A stretch of DNA of 64,000 nucleotides from Bacilli bacterium (lineage in GTDB: Bacteria; Bacillota_I; Bacilli_A; RF39; UBA660): assembly GCA_017627015.1 (NCBI GenBank), contig JAGAHP010000017.1, positions 1-64,000 of the forward strand, read 5' to 3'. Numbering within the stretch: position 1 is the first letter of the stretch; every line of letters starts with the position of its first letter. The notes beneath the pieces were generated by a model, which was not told where the DNA came from, made no database searches, and was given only the letters and a program-made list of their open reading frames with translations. This document shows positions 36,696 through 44,874 of this stretch, one piece after another. The position numbers and the translations under genes are program-made.

Positions 36696-38096
36696 CTATT
36701 TTTTTAAGTAGTCATTTATTTTATTTTGAGCTATTTTTATAGTGATTTCATCAGGTTGCATAACATATAGATTTATATCACCCATACTATATGTTGGTTG
36801 CATATCCCCTACACCATCTAAATTGTATGATTCAGTGCTCCATTTTTTTAAATCACTTAGTTCATATCTTGCTAATGAAGTTATTTCATCATAGCTCATA
36901 TTTGTTTCAATAGTGCCTTCTGTATTTTTAAGTATTTTATCATATCTAATTAAATATTTAGGATTAGACATTTTATTTATTATTGAAGTTATAACAGCTT
37001 GTTGATTTTGTCCTCTATGTCTATCCCCTGTTTCATATAATTTTCTTTCTCTAGCAAATCTTAAAGCACATTTTCCATCTAAATGATTATTTCCTTCATT
37101 ATAAGTACAATTATCAGCTTTAAACGCTAGATCAGAATTAATATCAATTCCATCTATAGTATCAACTAATTTAACAACTGTATTAAAACTTACCTTTGTA
37201 TAGTAATTAATATCAATACCTAGTAAATCTTCAATTGTATTAACACTCATATCAATTCCATATACACCAGCATGAGTTAATTTATCTTTAACACCAGTTG
37301 TACCATGTAATTGAACATAATAATCTCTTGGAATAGAAACAAGTAATACTTTTCTTTTAATAGGATTTACTACTGCAACTATATTAACATCACTTCTTGC
37401 TGTATCAGAAACAGATCCTCTACTATCACTACCACTTATATATACTATAAATGGCTCTTTAGTAATATCTACTTTAGTTTCTTCTTTTGATTTAATTACT
37501 CTTATTTTATAGCTATATATTTCTTTATCTTCACTAGTAAATTCTACGTTATTTTCTTCTAGTAATTCTAGGTATGAATCACTAATTACTAATGCATCTA
37601 TTTTACCTTCATATAAAGAACCTATCATTGTACCTATTTCTTTATAATTTTTATTATTAAAATTCATTCTTTTTTCTAGTTTTTTAGTACTTTTTTCATA
37701 ATATTTATCACTAGATATAAAACCTATATTTTTATCTGTTAAATCTAATACTTCATTATATTCTTTATCTTTTAATGTAAGTACTTTGTATGTAATAGTT
37801 TCATATTCTACATTTGTAGCATTTTTAATATATTCTACAGTTTTATCAGCGTATCTACATCCAAAAACATATATAATAATTAATAATAAGCTAATAATTC
37901 CAAAGAATATTTTAATACCTGTTTTTTTACTTTTTAGAAGTATTAAGAATAAAATTAGCCATAATAAACATACAATACTACTAAATATAACTAATGGTAA
38001 AATATTTAATATATTTAATTTAAAAATGTATAAAATTATACCAAATGAACTAAACGTTAATAAAGCCATTATAAGGTACTTTATAAACCTCTTCAT
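36696..38096 (-). CDS. LytR-CpsA-Psr family glycopolymer transferase
   Basis: A 466-residue membrane protein. Three N-terminal helices (~5-80) lead to an outer accessory region and then the LCP domain (~220-400): ISGSDSRG, ARSDVNIVAVVNP, LLVSIPRDYYV, LTHAGVYG and CALRFARERK, with the Arg residues that bind the polyprenyl pyrophosphate substrate. LCP enzymes attach capsule or teichoic polymers to peptidoglycan. Its place beside the BY-kinase and CpsB supports a capsule role. It has its own promoter (38130-38157). Confidence 0.93.
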   Translation of the reverse strand: MKRFIKYLIMALLTFSSFGIILYIFKLNILNILPLVIFSSIVCLLWLILFLILLKSKKTGIKIFFGIISLLLIIIYVFGCRYADKTVEYIKNATNVEYETITYKVLTLKDKEYNEVLDLTDKNIGFISSDKYYEKSTKKLEKRMNFNNKNYKEIGTMIGSLYEGKIDALVISDSYLELLEENNVEFTSEDKEIYSYKIRVIKSKEETKVDITKEPFIVYISGSDSRGSVSDTARSDVNIVAVVNPIKRKVLLVSIPRDYYVQLHGTTGVKDKLTHAGVYGIDMSVNTIEDLLGIDINYYTKVSFNTVVKLVDTIDGIDINSDLAFKADNCTYNEGNNHLDGKCALRFARERKLYETGDRHRGQNQQAVITSIINKMSNPKYLIRYDKILKNTEGTIETNMSYDEITSLARYELSDLKKWSTESYNLDGVGDMQPTYSMGDINLYVMQPDEITIKIAQNKINDYLKK

Positions 38097-38129
38097 ACTA
38101 ATTCACTTCCTTTATAAAAAGTCCTTAAT

Positions 38130-38157
38130 ATTATACCTAAAAAGCAATAAAAATCAA
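38130..38157 (-). promoter_or_regulatory. SigA-type promoter of the LCP gene
   Basis: On the minus strand, TTGATT (38157-38152), 16 bases, TATAAT (38135-38130). The -35 lies inside the vanZ terminator stem. Confidence 0.7.
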
Positions 38158-38171
38158 GGCTTTACCTTGAT
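38153..38171 (-). terminator. Terminator of the vanZ-family gene
   Basis: Inverted repeat atcaagg / ccttgat with a five-base loop, followed on the minus strand by TTTTTA. It contains the vanZ stop codon. Confidence 0.7.
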
Positions 38172-38578
38172 CTATACTTAAATAAACTAAATATTCCTAT
38201 AAAACTACCAAATGTATCAATAAATACATCTATTATTTCACCAGATCTTCCATTAACAAACAATTGATGTACTTCGTCGCTAACAGAATATAGTAAACAT
38301 ATTATTAATGAATATACTATATATTTTCTTTTTATATTAAAACAATTCATAACTAATAAACCTAATATTAAATAAACACAAAAATGCGCACATTTTCTTA
38401 CTGGTTTAAAAGATTTTTTAATTGTTTTATCACAATCTGTTTTATTAATTTTACAAATAGTATTTTTTATAAAACCATCACTTAATCTAGTAGAATCAGT
38501 AGCTTTTTGATTACTAAAACAAAATATTACTATCATCCATAAGATTACTAGTAATATTTTAATTATATTCTTTTTCAT
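38162..38578 (-). CDS. VanZ-family membrane protein
   Basis: About 138 residues from the ATG at 38578, which follows agaggaat. Four helices with the VanZ signatures KPVRKCAHFCVYLILG (~50-65), SVSDEVHQLFVNGRSGEIIDV (~100-120) and DTFGSFIG. VanZ proteins confer low-level teicoplanin resistance in enterococci, but most members have no defined role; the setting suggests envelope work. It overlaps a 39-codon membrane peptide gene by 20 bases. Confidence 0.88.
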   Translation of the reverse strand: MKKNIIKILLVILWMIVIFCFSNQKATDSTRLSDGFIKNTICKINKTDCDKTIKKSFKPVRKCAHFCVYLILGLLVMNCFNIKRKYIVYSLIICLLYSVSDEVHQLFVNGRSGEIIDVFIDTFGSFIGIFSLFKYRSR

Positions 38579-38678
38579 ATTCCTCTCTAGCCTCTTTACT
38601 AGATATTTTAAATGAACAATATATAAAAGTTGCCATAAAAACAAAAATTGTGTCTAATAATAATATTCCTATCTTCAT
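38559..38678 (-). CDS. 39-residue single-helix membrane peptide overlapping vanZ
   Basis: ATG at 38678 after a clear taggag site seven bases upstream. One membrane helix (MKIGILLLDTIFVFMATFIY) and a charged tail (SSKEAREEYEKEYN). The stop lies inside the start of the vanZ-family gene, in another frame, so the two are translationally coupled. It may be a small partner or leader peptide of the VanZ protein. No family recognised. Confidence 0.7.
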   Translation of the reverse strand: MKIGILLLDTIFVFMATFIYCSFKISSKEAREEYEKEYN

Positions 38679-38762
38679 ATTATGTTCTCCTATTATATAA
38701 ATATAATACTATAATATGAGATTAAAGTAAATATTAGACTAGAAAATTCATTACTAAATCTA

Positions 38763-39088
38763 TTAATATTTGTTTTTTAGAAATTCTAATCTTTTTTGAT
38801 TAATTGAATATCCTTTAATTAAATGTTCTTTTAAAACTTTATTATCCCATTTTCTAAAGGTAATGCCATTTTTCGATTTAACCCTATATCCTACACTTAA
38901 AAAGACATCTAAATTATAATAATTAACTAACTTAGTTTGATTTTTATCTTTAATAGCCCATGTTGAGTGGTAGTCGCAAATTTTGCGACAACCGAACTAT
39001 CACATTCTTCTAATGAATTATTGATATGCTTTCTACTTGCTAGAATAATTAATACAATTTTATAATAGCGTACAAATATTCGCGTGTT
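38763..39088 (-). pseudogene. Decayed RhuM-family gene fragment
   Basis: Reading the minus strand, one frame gives ASRKHINNSLEE and SSVVAKFATTTQHG. After a one-base shift near 38957 another frame gives IKDKNQTKLVNYYNLDVFL, SVGYRVKSKNGITFRKWDNK and VLKEHLIKGYSINQKRLEFL, ending at a TAA at 38763-38765. This is the conserved core of the virulence RhuM family (YYNLDVI.SVGYRV). The start and N-terminus are missing. RhuM genes are usually carried by mobile or defence loci, so this is a relic of transferred DNA. Confidence 0.75.
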
Positions 39089-39090
39089 AA

Positions 39091-39555
39091 CTATTTTTTA
39101 TTATTTTTAACAAAATCTATTACTTCTGACGAAGGAAATCTAAAACTAAATACAGTTTTATTATTATAATTAGTGATAGCAAAGTCTCCTAAAGTAATAA
39201 TATCCATACCAATTAATATATCAATTCCAGGACCAAGCTTACCACTAGCAATCATAACGTTTTCTATATTTAATCTATTAGGCAAATGGAGACTTAATAT
39301 ATATTTATTAGCTTTATATCTACCACCAGCAGTTTCTGCAACCATTTCACCTACTGGTTCTAAGTTCAATTTACTAGCAAGTTCATCAGAGATAACTGTC
39401 ATTGTAGAACCTGTATCCCAAAGTGCCATATAACTCTTTTTAAAGCCCTTAAAAGCCTTATTAAACCCTTCAGTAGTATAAATACCTATTGGAGTAGTTA
39501 ATACTCCTACTTTCCTATCTACAGATAGTGTAAAACTAATTGGTTTTAACTTCAT
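39091..39555 (-). CDS. Retropepsin-like aspartic protease
   Basis: A 154-residue protein from the ATG at 39555, which follows attggtgatatt. The catalytic motif ALWDTGSTMTVIS lies near residue 43, and the partner hydrophobic-Gly element ILIGMDIITLGDF near 115. This single-domain layout matches bacterial retropepsin-like proteins, which act as dimers. There is no signal peptide, so it is probably cytoplasmic. The substrate is unknown. It stands as a single-gene unit. Confidence 0.85.
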   Translation of the reverse strand: MKLKPISFTLSVDRKVGVLTTPIGIYTTEGFNKAFKGFKKSYMALWDTGSTMTVISDELASKLNLEPVGEMVAETAGGRYKANKYILSLHLPNRLNIENVMIASGKLGPGIDILIGMDIITLGDFAITNYNNKTVFSFRFPSSEVIDFVKNNKK

Positions 39556-39580
39556 AATATCACCAATTTCATTATAACAA

Positions 39581-39605
39581 AAAAACATACAAAATGTATG
39601 TTTTT
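39581..39605 (-). terminator. Terminator of the phosphoesterase gene
   Basis: Perfect arms aaaaacatac / gtatgttttt with a five-base loop. Its sequence is almost the same as the hairpin at 40846-40870. Confidence 0.8.
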
Positions 39606-40794
39606 AATATATTACTTTTTCTAATACTATCTTTTTATTACTTTGATATTGACCATATTTTACTGGTATACCATATTCTCTATTATTAGAGCGATTATAT
39701 AAATTATCTAAAGTATCTACATCATAATTATTACCTATTTTATTTATAAAATGTGGTTCTACTAATATTTTATCTCCTATAGATTCTACTATTAAGAATC
39801 CAGGATATCCAATAGAATAACTATCTGTCTCAGGATCTATGTAATCACCTTTTAAACACGGGCAAATAACACTACTAATATCATTAAGATTATTATAACA
39901 AGATCTCTTTCTAAGCATATGTCCATGTCCACTAATTGATCTACAAACATGATACGGATTATATTGATTAGGATATTCATACTCTACCTTTAATGGATTA
40001 TATAAACCAAATGGTTTACGTATTTCATGTTCTAATAATAATATATTATTTCCAAATGAATAAAGCACTTGTCCAACACCATCTAATTTAATATTATTAT
40101 TCTTATAACAATCTAAATATTCATTAAAGCCTTCATTTACTCCTAATGCTTCATTATCTTTATATTTACTACTATATTTAAACTTATAATCATTAATTGC
40201 ATTTAAATCATGATTACCAAGTAATACTCTTATTTTAATATTAGGTAATTTTTTTCTAATATAAGTAGTAATAAAAGAAACTTCATTAAATAAATCTTGT
40301 TTTGTTTTTCTATTAATAATACCCATTAATCCAGGAACTTCTCTATTAGTAAATTTTCCATCAACTAAATCACCTAGTATTACTAATTCATTTATATTTA
40401 ATTTATTAACATATTCCAAAGCTTTATCTATATATTTTAATGAATCTTCATGATACTTATAAAAACTTTCTCCTCTAGATATATAATGTAAATCTGCGAT
40501 CATCATTACTCTATTATTATCCATTTTCTGATATGACGGAGGACAAATATCAAATGGTTTATTTATTCTATCATTAAAAACGAAAATACTATCTATACCC
40601 TTTATCATAGTTCTATCTACTAAGTCTTGATTTTCTATATTATTTAGATTTTGACTCATATATTCAGAAATAGAATATAACGTATCAAATGCTTCTTTTC
40701 TTGCTTCTAGAGTTATAGAATCTTTTTCATGACTATTATAATAATAATCTGCAAAATAATTGTATTTATCAATTAGTTCTCTTTCTTTACTCAT
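39604..40794 (-). CDS. Calcineurin-like metallophosphoesterase
   Basis: About 396 residues from the ATG at 40794, which follows ggagggg. All family metal-binding blocks are visible: MIADLHYIS (~97), ILGDLVDGK (~137), LLGNHDLN (~190) and SGHGHML (~283). The substrate is unknown; members cleave phosphomono- or diesters. The first ~90 residues are a helical extension not part of the core. It is a single-gene unit with its own promoter (40818-40845) and terminator. Confidence 0.9.
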   Translation of the reverse strand: MSKERELIDKYNYFADYYYNSHEKDSITLEARKEAFDTLYSISEYMSQNLNNIENQDLVDRTMIKGIDSIFVFNDRINKPFDICPPSYQKMDNNRVMMIADLHYISRGESFYKYHEDSLKYIDKALEYVNKLNINELVILGDLVDGKFTNREVPGLMGIINRKTKQDLFNEVSFITTYIRKKLPNIKIRVLLGNHDLNAINDYKFKYSSKYKDNEALGVNEGFNEYLDCYKNNNIKLDGVGQVLYSFGNNILLLEHEIRKPFGLYNPLKVEYEYPNQYNPYHVCRSISGHGHMLRKRSCYNNLNDISSVICPCLKGDYIDPETDSYSIGYPGFLIVESIGDKILVEPHFINKIGNNYDVDTLDNLYNRSNNREYGIPVKYGQYQSNKKIVLEKVIY

Positions 40795-40817
40795 ATTAAC
40801 CCCTCCAATAAGCAATT

Positions 40818-40845
40818 ATTATAATTAATTTAATAAAAAAGTCAA
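40818..40845 (-). promoter_or_regulatory. SigA-type promoter of the phosphoesterase gene
   Basis: On the minus strand, TTGACT (40845-40840), 16 bases, TATAAT (40823-40818). Confidence 0.75.
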
Positions 40846-40870
40846 AAAAACATACAAATTGTATGTTTTT
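40846..40870 (-). terminator. Terminator of the 117-aa gene
   Basis: Arms aaaaacatac / gtatgttttt with a five-base loop, followed by T residues on the minus strand. Confidence 0.78.
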
Positions 40871-41222
40871 ATCTGATTTCATATACTTTTTCTAATAATT
40901 TAACTTTTCCTTGAACTAAATATTCATCACTAATACCATTAAAATCTTTTGCTCTTGGATTAAAATATCTTTTACAAGCATTATATGATTCAATAAATGA
41001 ACTAGTTTCTTCAGGGAGTAATTGTTCATTTGTTCTAAAAGGTTCATCAATTGTATCTATTCTATAGATATCACATATTTTAGAGTTTAATATATCTAAC
41101 CAATAATTAACTCCTTCTTCTTTACACGCATATAAACAATGTAATCTAGAAGGTTTATTGCTTTCAAATTCTTTTCTATATTCTTCAATCGATAATTTTC
41201 TTTTAAATATGAATCTGATCAT
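40869..41222 (-). CDS. 117-residue soluble protein, unknown function
   Basis: A compact alpha/beta protein with SRLHCLYACKEEGVNYWLDIL (~28-48) and SYNACKRYFNPRA. The layout recalls DUF2441-type proteins, some linked to ADP-ribosylation-like folds, but this is only a resemblance. Its promoter is well formed (41250-41277), yet the SD is a weak purine stretch (aaagaagaaaaag). It is separated by terminators from the capsule operon on one side and the phosphoesterase on the other. Confidence 0.72.
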   Translation of the reverse strand: MIRFIFKRKLSIEEYRKEFESNKPSRLHCLYACKEEGVNYWLDILNSKICDIYRIDTIDEPFRTNEQLLPEETSSFIESYNACKRYFNPRAKDFNGISDEYLVQGKVKLLEKVYEIR

Positions 41223-41249
41223 ATAGTTTTCTTTTTCTTCTTTTTCGTT

Positions 41250-41277
41250 ATTATAGAACTATATTTATAAAAATCAA
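41250..41277 (-). promoter_or_regulatory. SigA-type promoter of the 117-aa gene
   Basis: On the minus strand, TTGATT (41277-41272), 16 bases, TATAAT (41255-41250). Confidence 0.72.
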
Positions 41278-41282
41278 TAAAA

Positions 41283-41307
41283 AATACAAAGTGTATTACT
41301 TTGTATT
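41283..41307 (-). terminator. Terminator at the end of the capsule operon
   Basis: Perfect arms aatacaaagt / actttgtatt with a five-base loop and TTTT on the minus strand. Confidence 0.82.
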
Positions 41308-41317
41308 AGTTTTTGTA

Positions 41318-42286
41318 CTACTTAAATATTCTATATTTTATATGATAAATAAAAGTAAAATATAACAATATTATACTTTTTATAACTGTTTTAAAATTTA
41401 TATATTTATTAAAATATATATTGTTCAATAATCTTTTTGCCCTTTTTTTCCAATATCTATATGTTATAATATACTCCTTTTGCTTATTACATTTTAAAGT
41501 TGAAGAGATTGCATTACAATAAAACAAACAAAAATGTGAATATAATTGTTTATATACATTTTTATCTTTTATAGTAAGATTTTTTTCAATCAATTGAAGA
41601 GATTTTTCTCCATTAACAAAACTTTCAAATTTATATCTTTTTGTGGCAGATGCAATATTATCTTGTCTATAATGATATATTTTTCTTTCAAATATAGCAC
41701 TTTTCTTAATTTTTTGTGCTACAGTTGAAATGAATAAAAGACCTTCTCCATAGAATTGTTTTTCATCAAATGATAAATTATTAATAGCACTCTTCTTATA
41801 CATTTTATTCCAACATCCAACATTTATTCTCATAGATAAAAGAAGTGATAATGTATCTTTAGAGTCATAAATATTCACTTCATCATTTAAAATTTGTTTT
41901 TCTTTATCATTTCTAAAACAATTTTTTGATATTGCAATATCACAATTGTATTTAATGATAATGTTTAACATATATGAAACGAAATCAGGTTCTAAAAAAT
42001 CATCTCCATCAACAAACGATATATACTCTCCTTTTGCTATTTTTAAACCCTCGTTTCTTGCTGAAGACACTCCACCATTTTCTTTATTAATTAATATAAT
42101 TCTATTATCCATCTTTTTATATTTTTCACATATTTTTAAACTATTATCTTTTGATCCATCATTTACTAATATTATTTCTAAATTTTTATAATCCTGTTTT
42201 ATTATTGAATCTATACATTTTGTTATATATTTTTCAACATTATATATAGGTATAATTATCGATACTAGTATATTATTTTTTTCCAT
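41318..42286 (-). CDS. Family 2 glycosyltransferase (last gene of capsule operon)
   Basis: A 322-residue GT-A glycosyltransferase: VSIIIPIYNVEKYI (~8-21), VNDGSKDNS (~40), GGVSSARNEG and the metal-binding FVDGDDF (~93). The sugar is not predictable. Residues ~23-92 are nearly identical, at DNA level as well, to the GT2 encoded at 44875-45855, while the rest differs. That indicates a recent gene conversion or shuffled duplication. An aggaggt site precedes the ATG, and it overlaps the flippase gene by 14 bases. Confidence 0.92.
   Translation of the reverse strand: MEKNNILVSIIIPIYNVEKYITKCIDSIIKQDYKNLEIILVNDGSKDNSLKICEKYKKMDNRIILINKENGGVSSARNEGLKIAKGEYISFVDGDDFLEPDFVSYMLNIIIKYNCDIAISKNCFRNDKEKQILNDEVNIYDSKDTLSLLLSMRINVGCWNKMYKKSAINNLSFDEKQFYGEGLLFISTVAQKIKKSAIFERKIYHYRQDNIASATKRYKFESFVNGEKSLQLIEKNLTIKDKNVYKQLYSHFCLFYCNAISSTLKCNKQKEYIITYRYWKKRAKRLLNNIYFNKYINFKTVIKSIILLYFTFIYHIKYRIFK
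42009..42218 (-). repeat. 210-base direct repeat shared by two glycosyltransferase genes, copy 1
   Basis: It matches 45581-45790 with no gaps and about six mismatches (second copy offset by 3,572 bases). It encodes the nucleotide-sugar binding core of both enzymes. Similarity falls off sharply on both sides. Confidence 0.88.
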
Positions 42287-43700
42287 GTTTACCTCCTTTA
42301 TAAATTTTATTTAATATTAATTTCAAAATATCATTTATTTCATTTTTATTTATAATAAACATTAATATAAATAATAGTAATAATAATATTTCACTTATTA
42401 TGAAATTCATGTACATTACTAAAGCTGATAATAACAATATTATAAATGATATTATATATTTTTTCTTTAATATATCAATTTTAATATATTTTTTAGTATC
42501 AAACAATCTAAAAGCAAAAACAGAAATATAACTCATACTTGTAGCGCAAGCCGCACCATAAACACCTATAATAGGTATTAGAATAAAGTTCAAAATAATA
42601 TTTATTAATGCCCCTAATAAAGCACTAAATAGGAAGCCTTTACTATCTTTATTTACATTATATGAGGTTGATATGAAAGTTCCTAATGATTGAAATACAA
42701 CACCCACTATTAAAAAACTCATATATTTCCAAGCTACATAATAATCATTAGATACATATATTTTCATAAAAGGTTTACTAATCAACATTAATCCTACACC
42801 AAGAATAAATAATAAACTAAATATTAAACTAAAAATTTTATTTGTATATTCTACTTTATCATCACTGTTCTTTTCCTCTATTGCAGAGAATAACCAAGCT
42901 TGATTAAATATTGCAATTATTGTTGAAATCAAAGTTGGTAATTTATAAGAGATTGCATATATTCCATTTGCAGATTCACTAATCATAGAAGTGACCATTA
43001 TTCTATCAGAAGAATTCATAATCCACCACATAAAAGTTGTTGGGATTAAAACGATAGAATATTTTATCATCTTTTTCATCAATAGTTTATTAATACTTTT
43101 TATATTTACTTTGAAAGCACCAGAAAATATAAAGGCAAATATAAATACGATAAGATTTGAAAGAAATTGTGATAAAAAATATCCCTTTACTCCTAACTTA
43201 AATATAATCAAAAAAATTAAATTAAATATAATTAATAAAAATGTATTTAATACTCCGCCTATGGTATAAAGTTTAACTTTTTTTTGTCCCTTCAATGCAC
43301 ATAAGAATATTTGGTTTCCAATTAAGAAATATAAATATAATGCTACAAATATTTCTATATTATTGAAAATAGGAATATAATTAAATATTATAAAAGAAAT
43401 TATACATGGTATAAGAGATAATAATAAAAAGTAATTTGCAATTTTTAATATATCTTTTTTATTTGATTCACTATCCAATGTAAATAACATAACTGATTCA
43501 GAAATATTTAAAGTAAATATAGGAGCTAATACAGTAATAATTGTAAAAATTAAATCAACATTACCAAATTCACTTGTTGTTAAAACACTTGTGTATAAAG
43601 GAATCAAAAAAAATGTTAAAAATTTTGAAGCAAAATTCCCAATTGTAAAAATAAGTGTATTTTTTATCAAATTATTATTTCTTTTTGATATATTAGGCAT
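42273..43700 (-). CDS. Wzx-type polysaccharide flippase
   Basis: About 475 residues from the ATG at 43700, with aaaggagg upstream. Around 12-14 helices in the polysaccharide-export (MVF/PST) pattern: N-terminal NTLIFTIGNFASKFLTFFLIPLY and SEFGNVDLIF, then LIPTTFMWWIMNSSDRIMV in the middle. It should flip undecaprenyl-linked repeat units to the outer face, working with the EpsG-like polymerase encoded at 45848-47056. Confidence 0.92.
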   Translation of the reverse strand: MPNISKRNNNLIKNTLIFTIGNFASKFLTFFLIPLYTSVLTTSEFGNVDLIFTIITVLAPIFTLNISESVMLFTLDSESNKKDILKIANYFLLLSLIPCIISFIIFNYIPIFNNIEIFVALYLYFLIGNQIFLCALKGQKKVKLYTIGGVLNTFLLIIFNLIFLIIFKLGVKGYFLSQFLSNLIVFIFAFIFSGAFKVNIKSINKLLMKKMIKYSIVLIPTTFMWWIMNSSDRIMVTSMISESANGIYAISYKLPTLISTIIAIFNQAWLFSAIEEKNSDDKVEYTNKIFSLIFSLLFILGVGLMLISKPFMKIYVSNDYYVAWKYMSFLIVGVVFQSLGTFISTSYNVNKDSKGFLFSALLGALINIILNFILIPIIGVYGAACATSMSYISVFAFRLFDTKKYIKIDILKKKYIISFIILLLSALVMYMNFIISEILLLLLFILMFIINKNEINDILKLILNKIYKGGKHGKK

Positions 43701-43746
43701 AAAATTCCTCCTTTCATATATTATATAGTAATATTTATATAGCAAA

Positions 43747-44853
43747 TTAATTATTTATTGAGTTCATTAAATATTTAATACTTTTTTCTTTTTCTTTTTT
43801 AAGTTGTATGTTTGCTTCACAAAAATCTATATTAAAAGCAATTTTTAATTTTTCTATATAATCCTTATCATTAATTGATCTATTATCTAATTTCATTTTA
43901 TTTAATAGCGTATTGATTCTAAAATCTTTATTTCCATTTATGGCAAAAAAAGGTTTATTATAAATGATAGAAAAAACATTACCATGAAAAGAAGTAGATA
44001 GAATTAATTTTGCATGTTTAATTAAATTTAGAAAATCTTCTGGACCAGCATCAAAACGTTTTATATAATTACTAAATATGGTATATTTTCCTTCTTTACA
44101 AACAACAACTTTAAGTTTTAATTTTTTTGATATTTTATTTACCAATTTGTAGGTTTCTTTATTATTTTTTAAATCATATAGAAAAATATAATCTCCTTGT
44201 TGAAATTTATTTTTATCAACAATTTTATCCCATTCTTCAGCTGACAAAAGCATTGTAGGATCAACATTTATTTTCGGATTAATATTTGTTATTTTTTTTA
44301 CATTATCATAACTACCCTGTTCTCTAACCGAAATAGAATCATATTGTTTTAAATCATTTTTAATTCTTAAATAATTTTCATTCGACCATTCTTGTTTAAT
44401 TGGCCCAAAAGATGATGCATATGATATTTTTTTACAATTGCTAATAAATTCTAGATAGTAAGCCCAGTCAAAATCTATAGGTTTAATATTCCAAATTTGA
44501 TCACTACCACTTATACAACAATCATAATCAAATTTATTATTTTTTAAACTATCTAAACTTGTAAAAACTTTTTTTGAAAGTTTCAATTTATTGTTTATAA
44601 ATAATTCATGTTTGTTATATTTAGTAATAAGCATTTTGTTATATTTAAAATATAACAATTTTTTTATAAAGTTTTTAAAGCCTTTTTTTCTATAATATAA
44701 ATCATATTCATTAATTTGTCGTTTTGTTCTGAAATTTATAATCTCATATTTGCACTTAATAAATTTAGTAATAACTTCTTGCAAGGCATAAGCTTGTAAA
44801 TTCGAACCATAATTATGAGATGCATGAAAAGTAATACATCCTACTTTTTTCAT
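43747..44853 (-). CDS. Polysaccharide pyruvyl transferase family protein
   Basis: A 368-residue PF04230-type enzyme: CITFHASHNYGSNLQAYALQ (~5-24), CISGSDQIWN (~112), ISVREQGSYDNV and the C-terminal LILSTSFHGNVFSIIYNKPF (~285-305), which binds PEP or nucleotide in the family. It would add a ketal-linked pyruvate to a capsule sugar, giving negative charge. The genomic setting within glycosyltransferase genes fits well. Confidence 0.9.
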   Translation of the reverse strand: MKKVGCITFHASHNYGSNLQAYALQEVITKFIKCKYEIINFRTKRQINEYDLYYRKKGFKNFIKKLLYFKYNKMLITKYNKHELFINNKLKLSKKVFTSLDSLKNNKFDYDCCISGSDQIWNIKPIDFDWAYYLEFISNCKKISYASSFGPIKQEWSNENYLRIKNDLKQYDSISVREQGSYDNVKKITNINPKINVDPTMLLSAEEWDKIVDKNKFQQGDYIFLYDLKNNKETYKLVNKISKKLKLKVVVCKEGKYTIFSNYIKRFDAGPEDFLNLIKHAKLILSTSFHGNVFSIIYNKPFFAINGNKDFRINTLLNKMKLDNRSINDKDYIEKLKIAFNIDFCEANIQLKKEKEKSIKYLMNSINN

Positions 44854-44874
44854 TTTAATTCCTCCTTATAATAT

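Noticed and set aside
38973..38989. 17-base inverted repeat gtcgcaaa / tttgcgac
   Set aside because: It lies inside the RhuM relic and encodes part of its conserved VVAKFATT stretch, so it is more simply remnant coding sequence than an operator.
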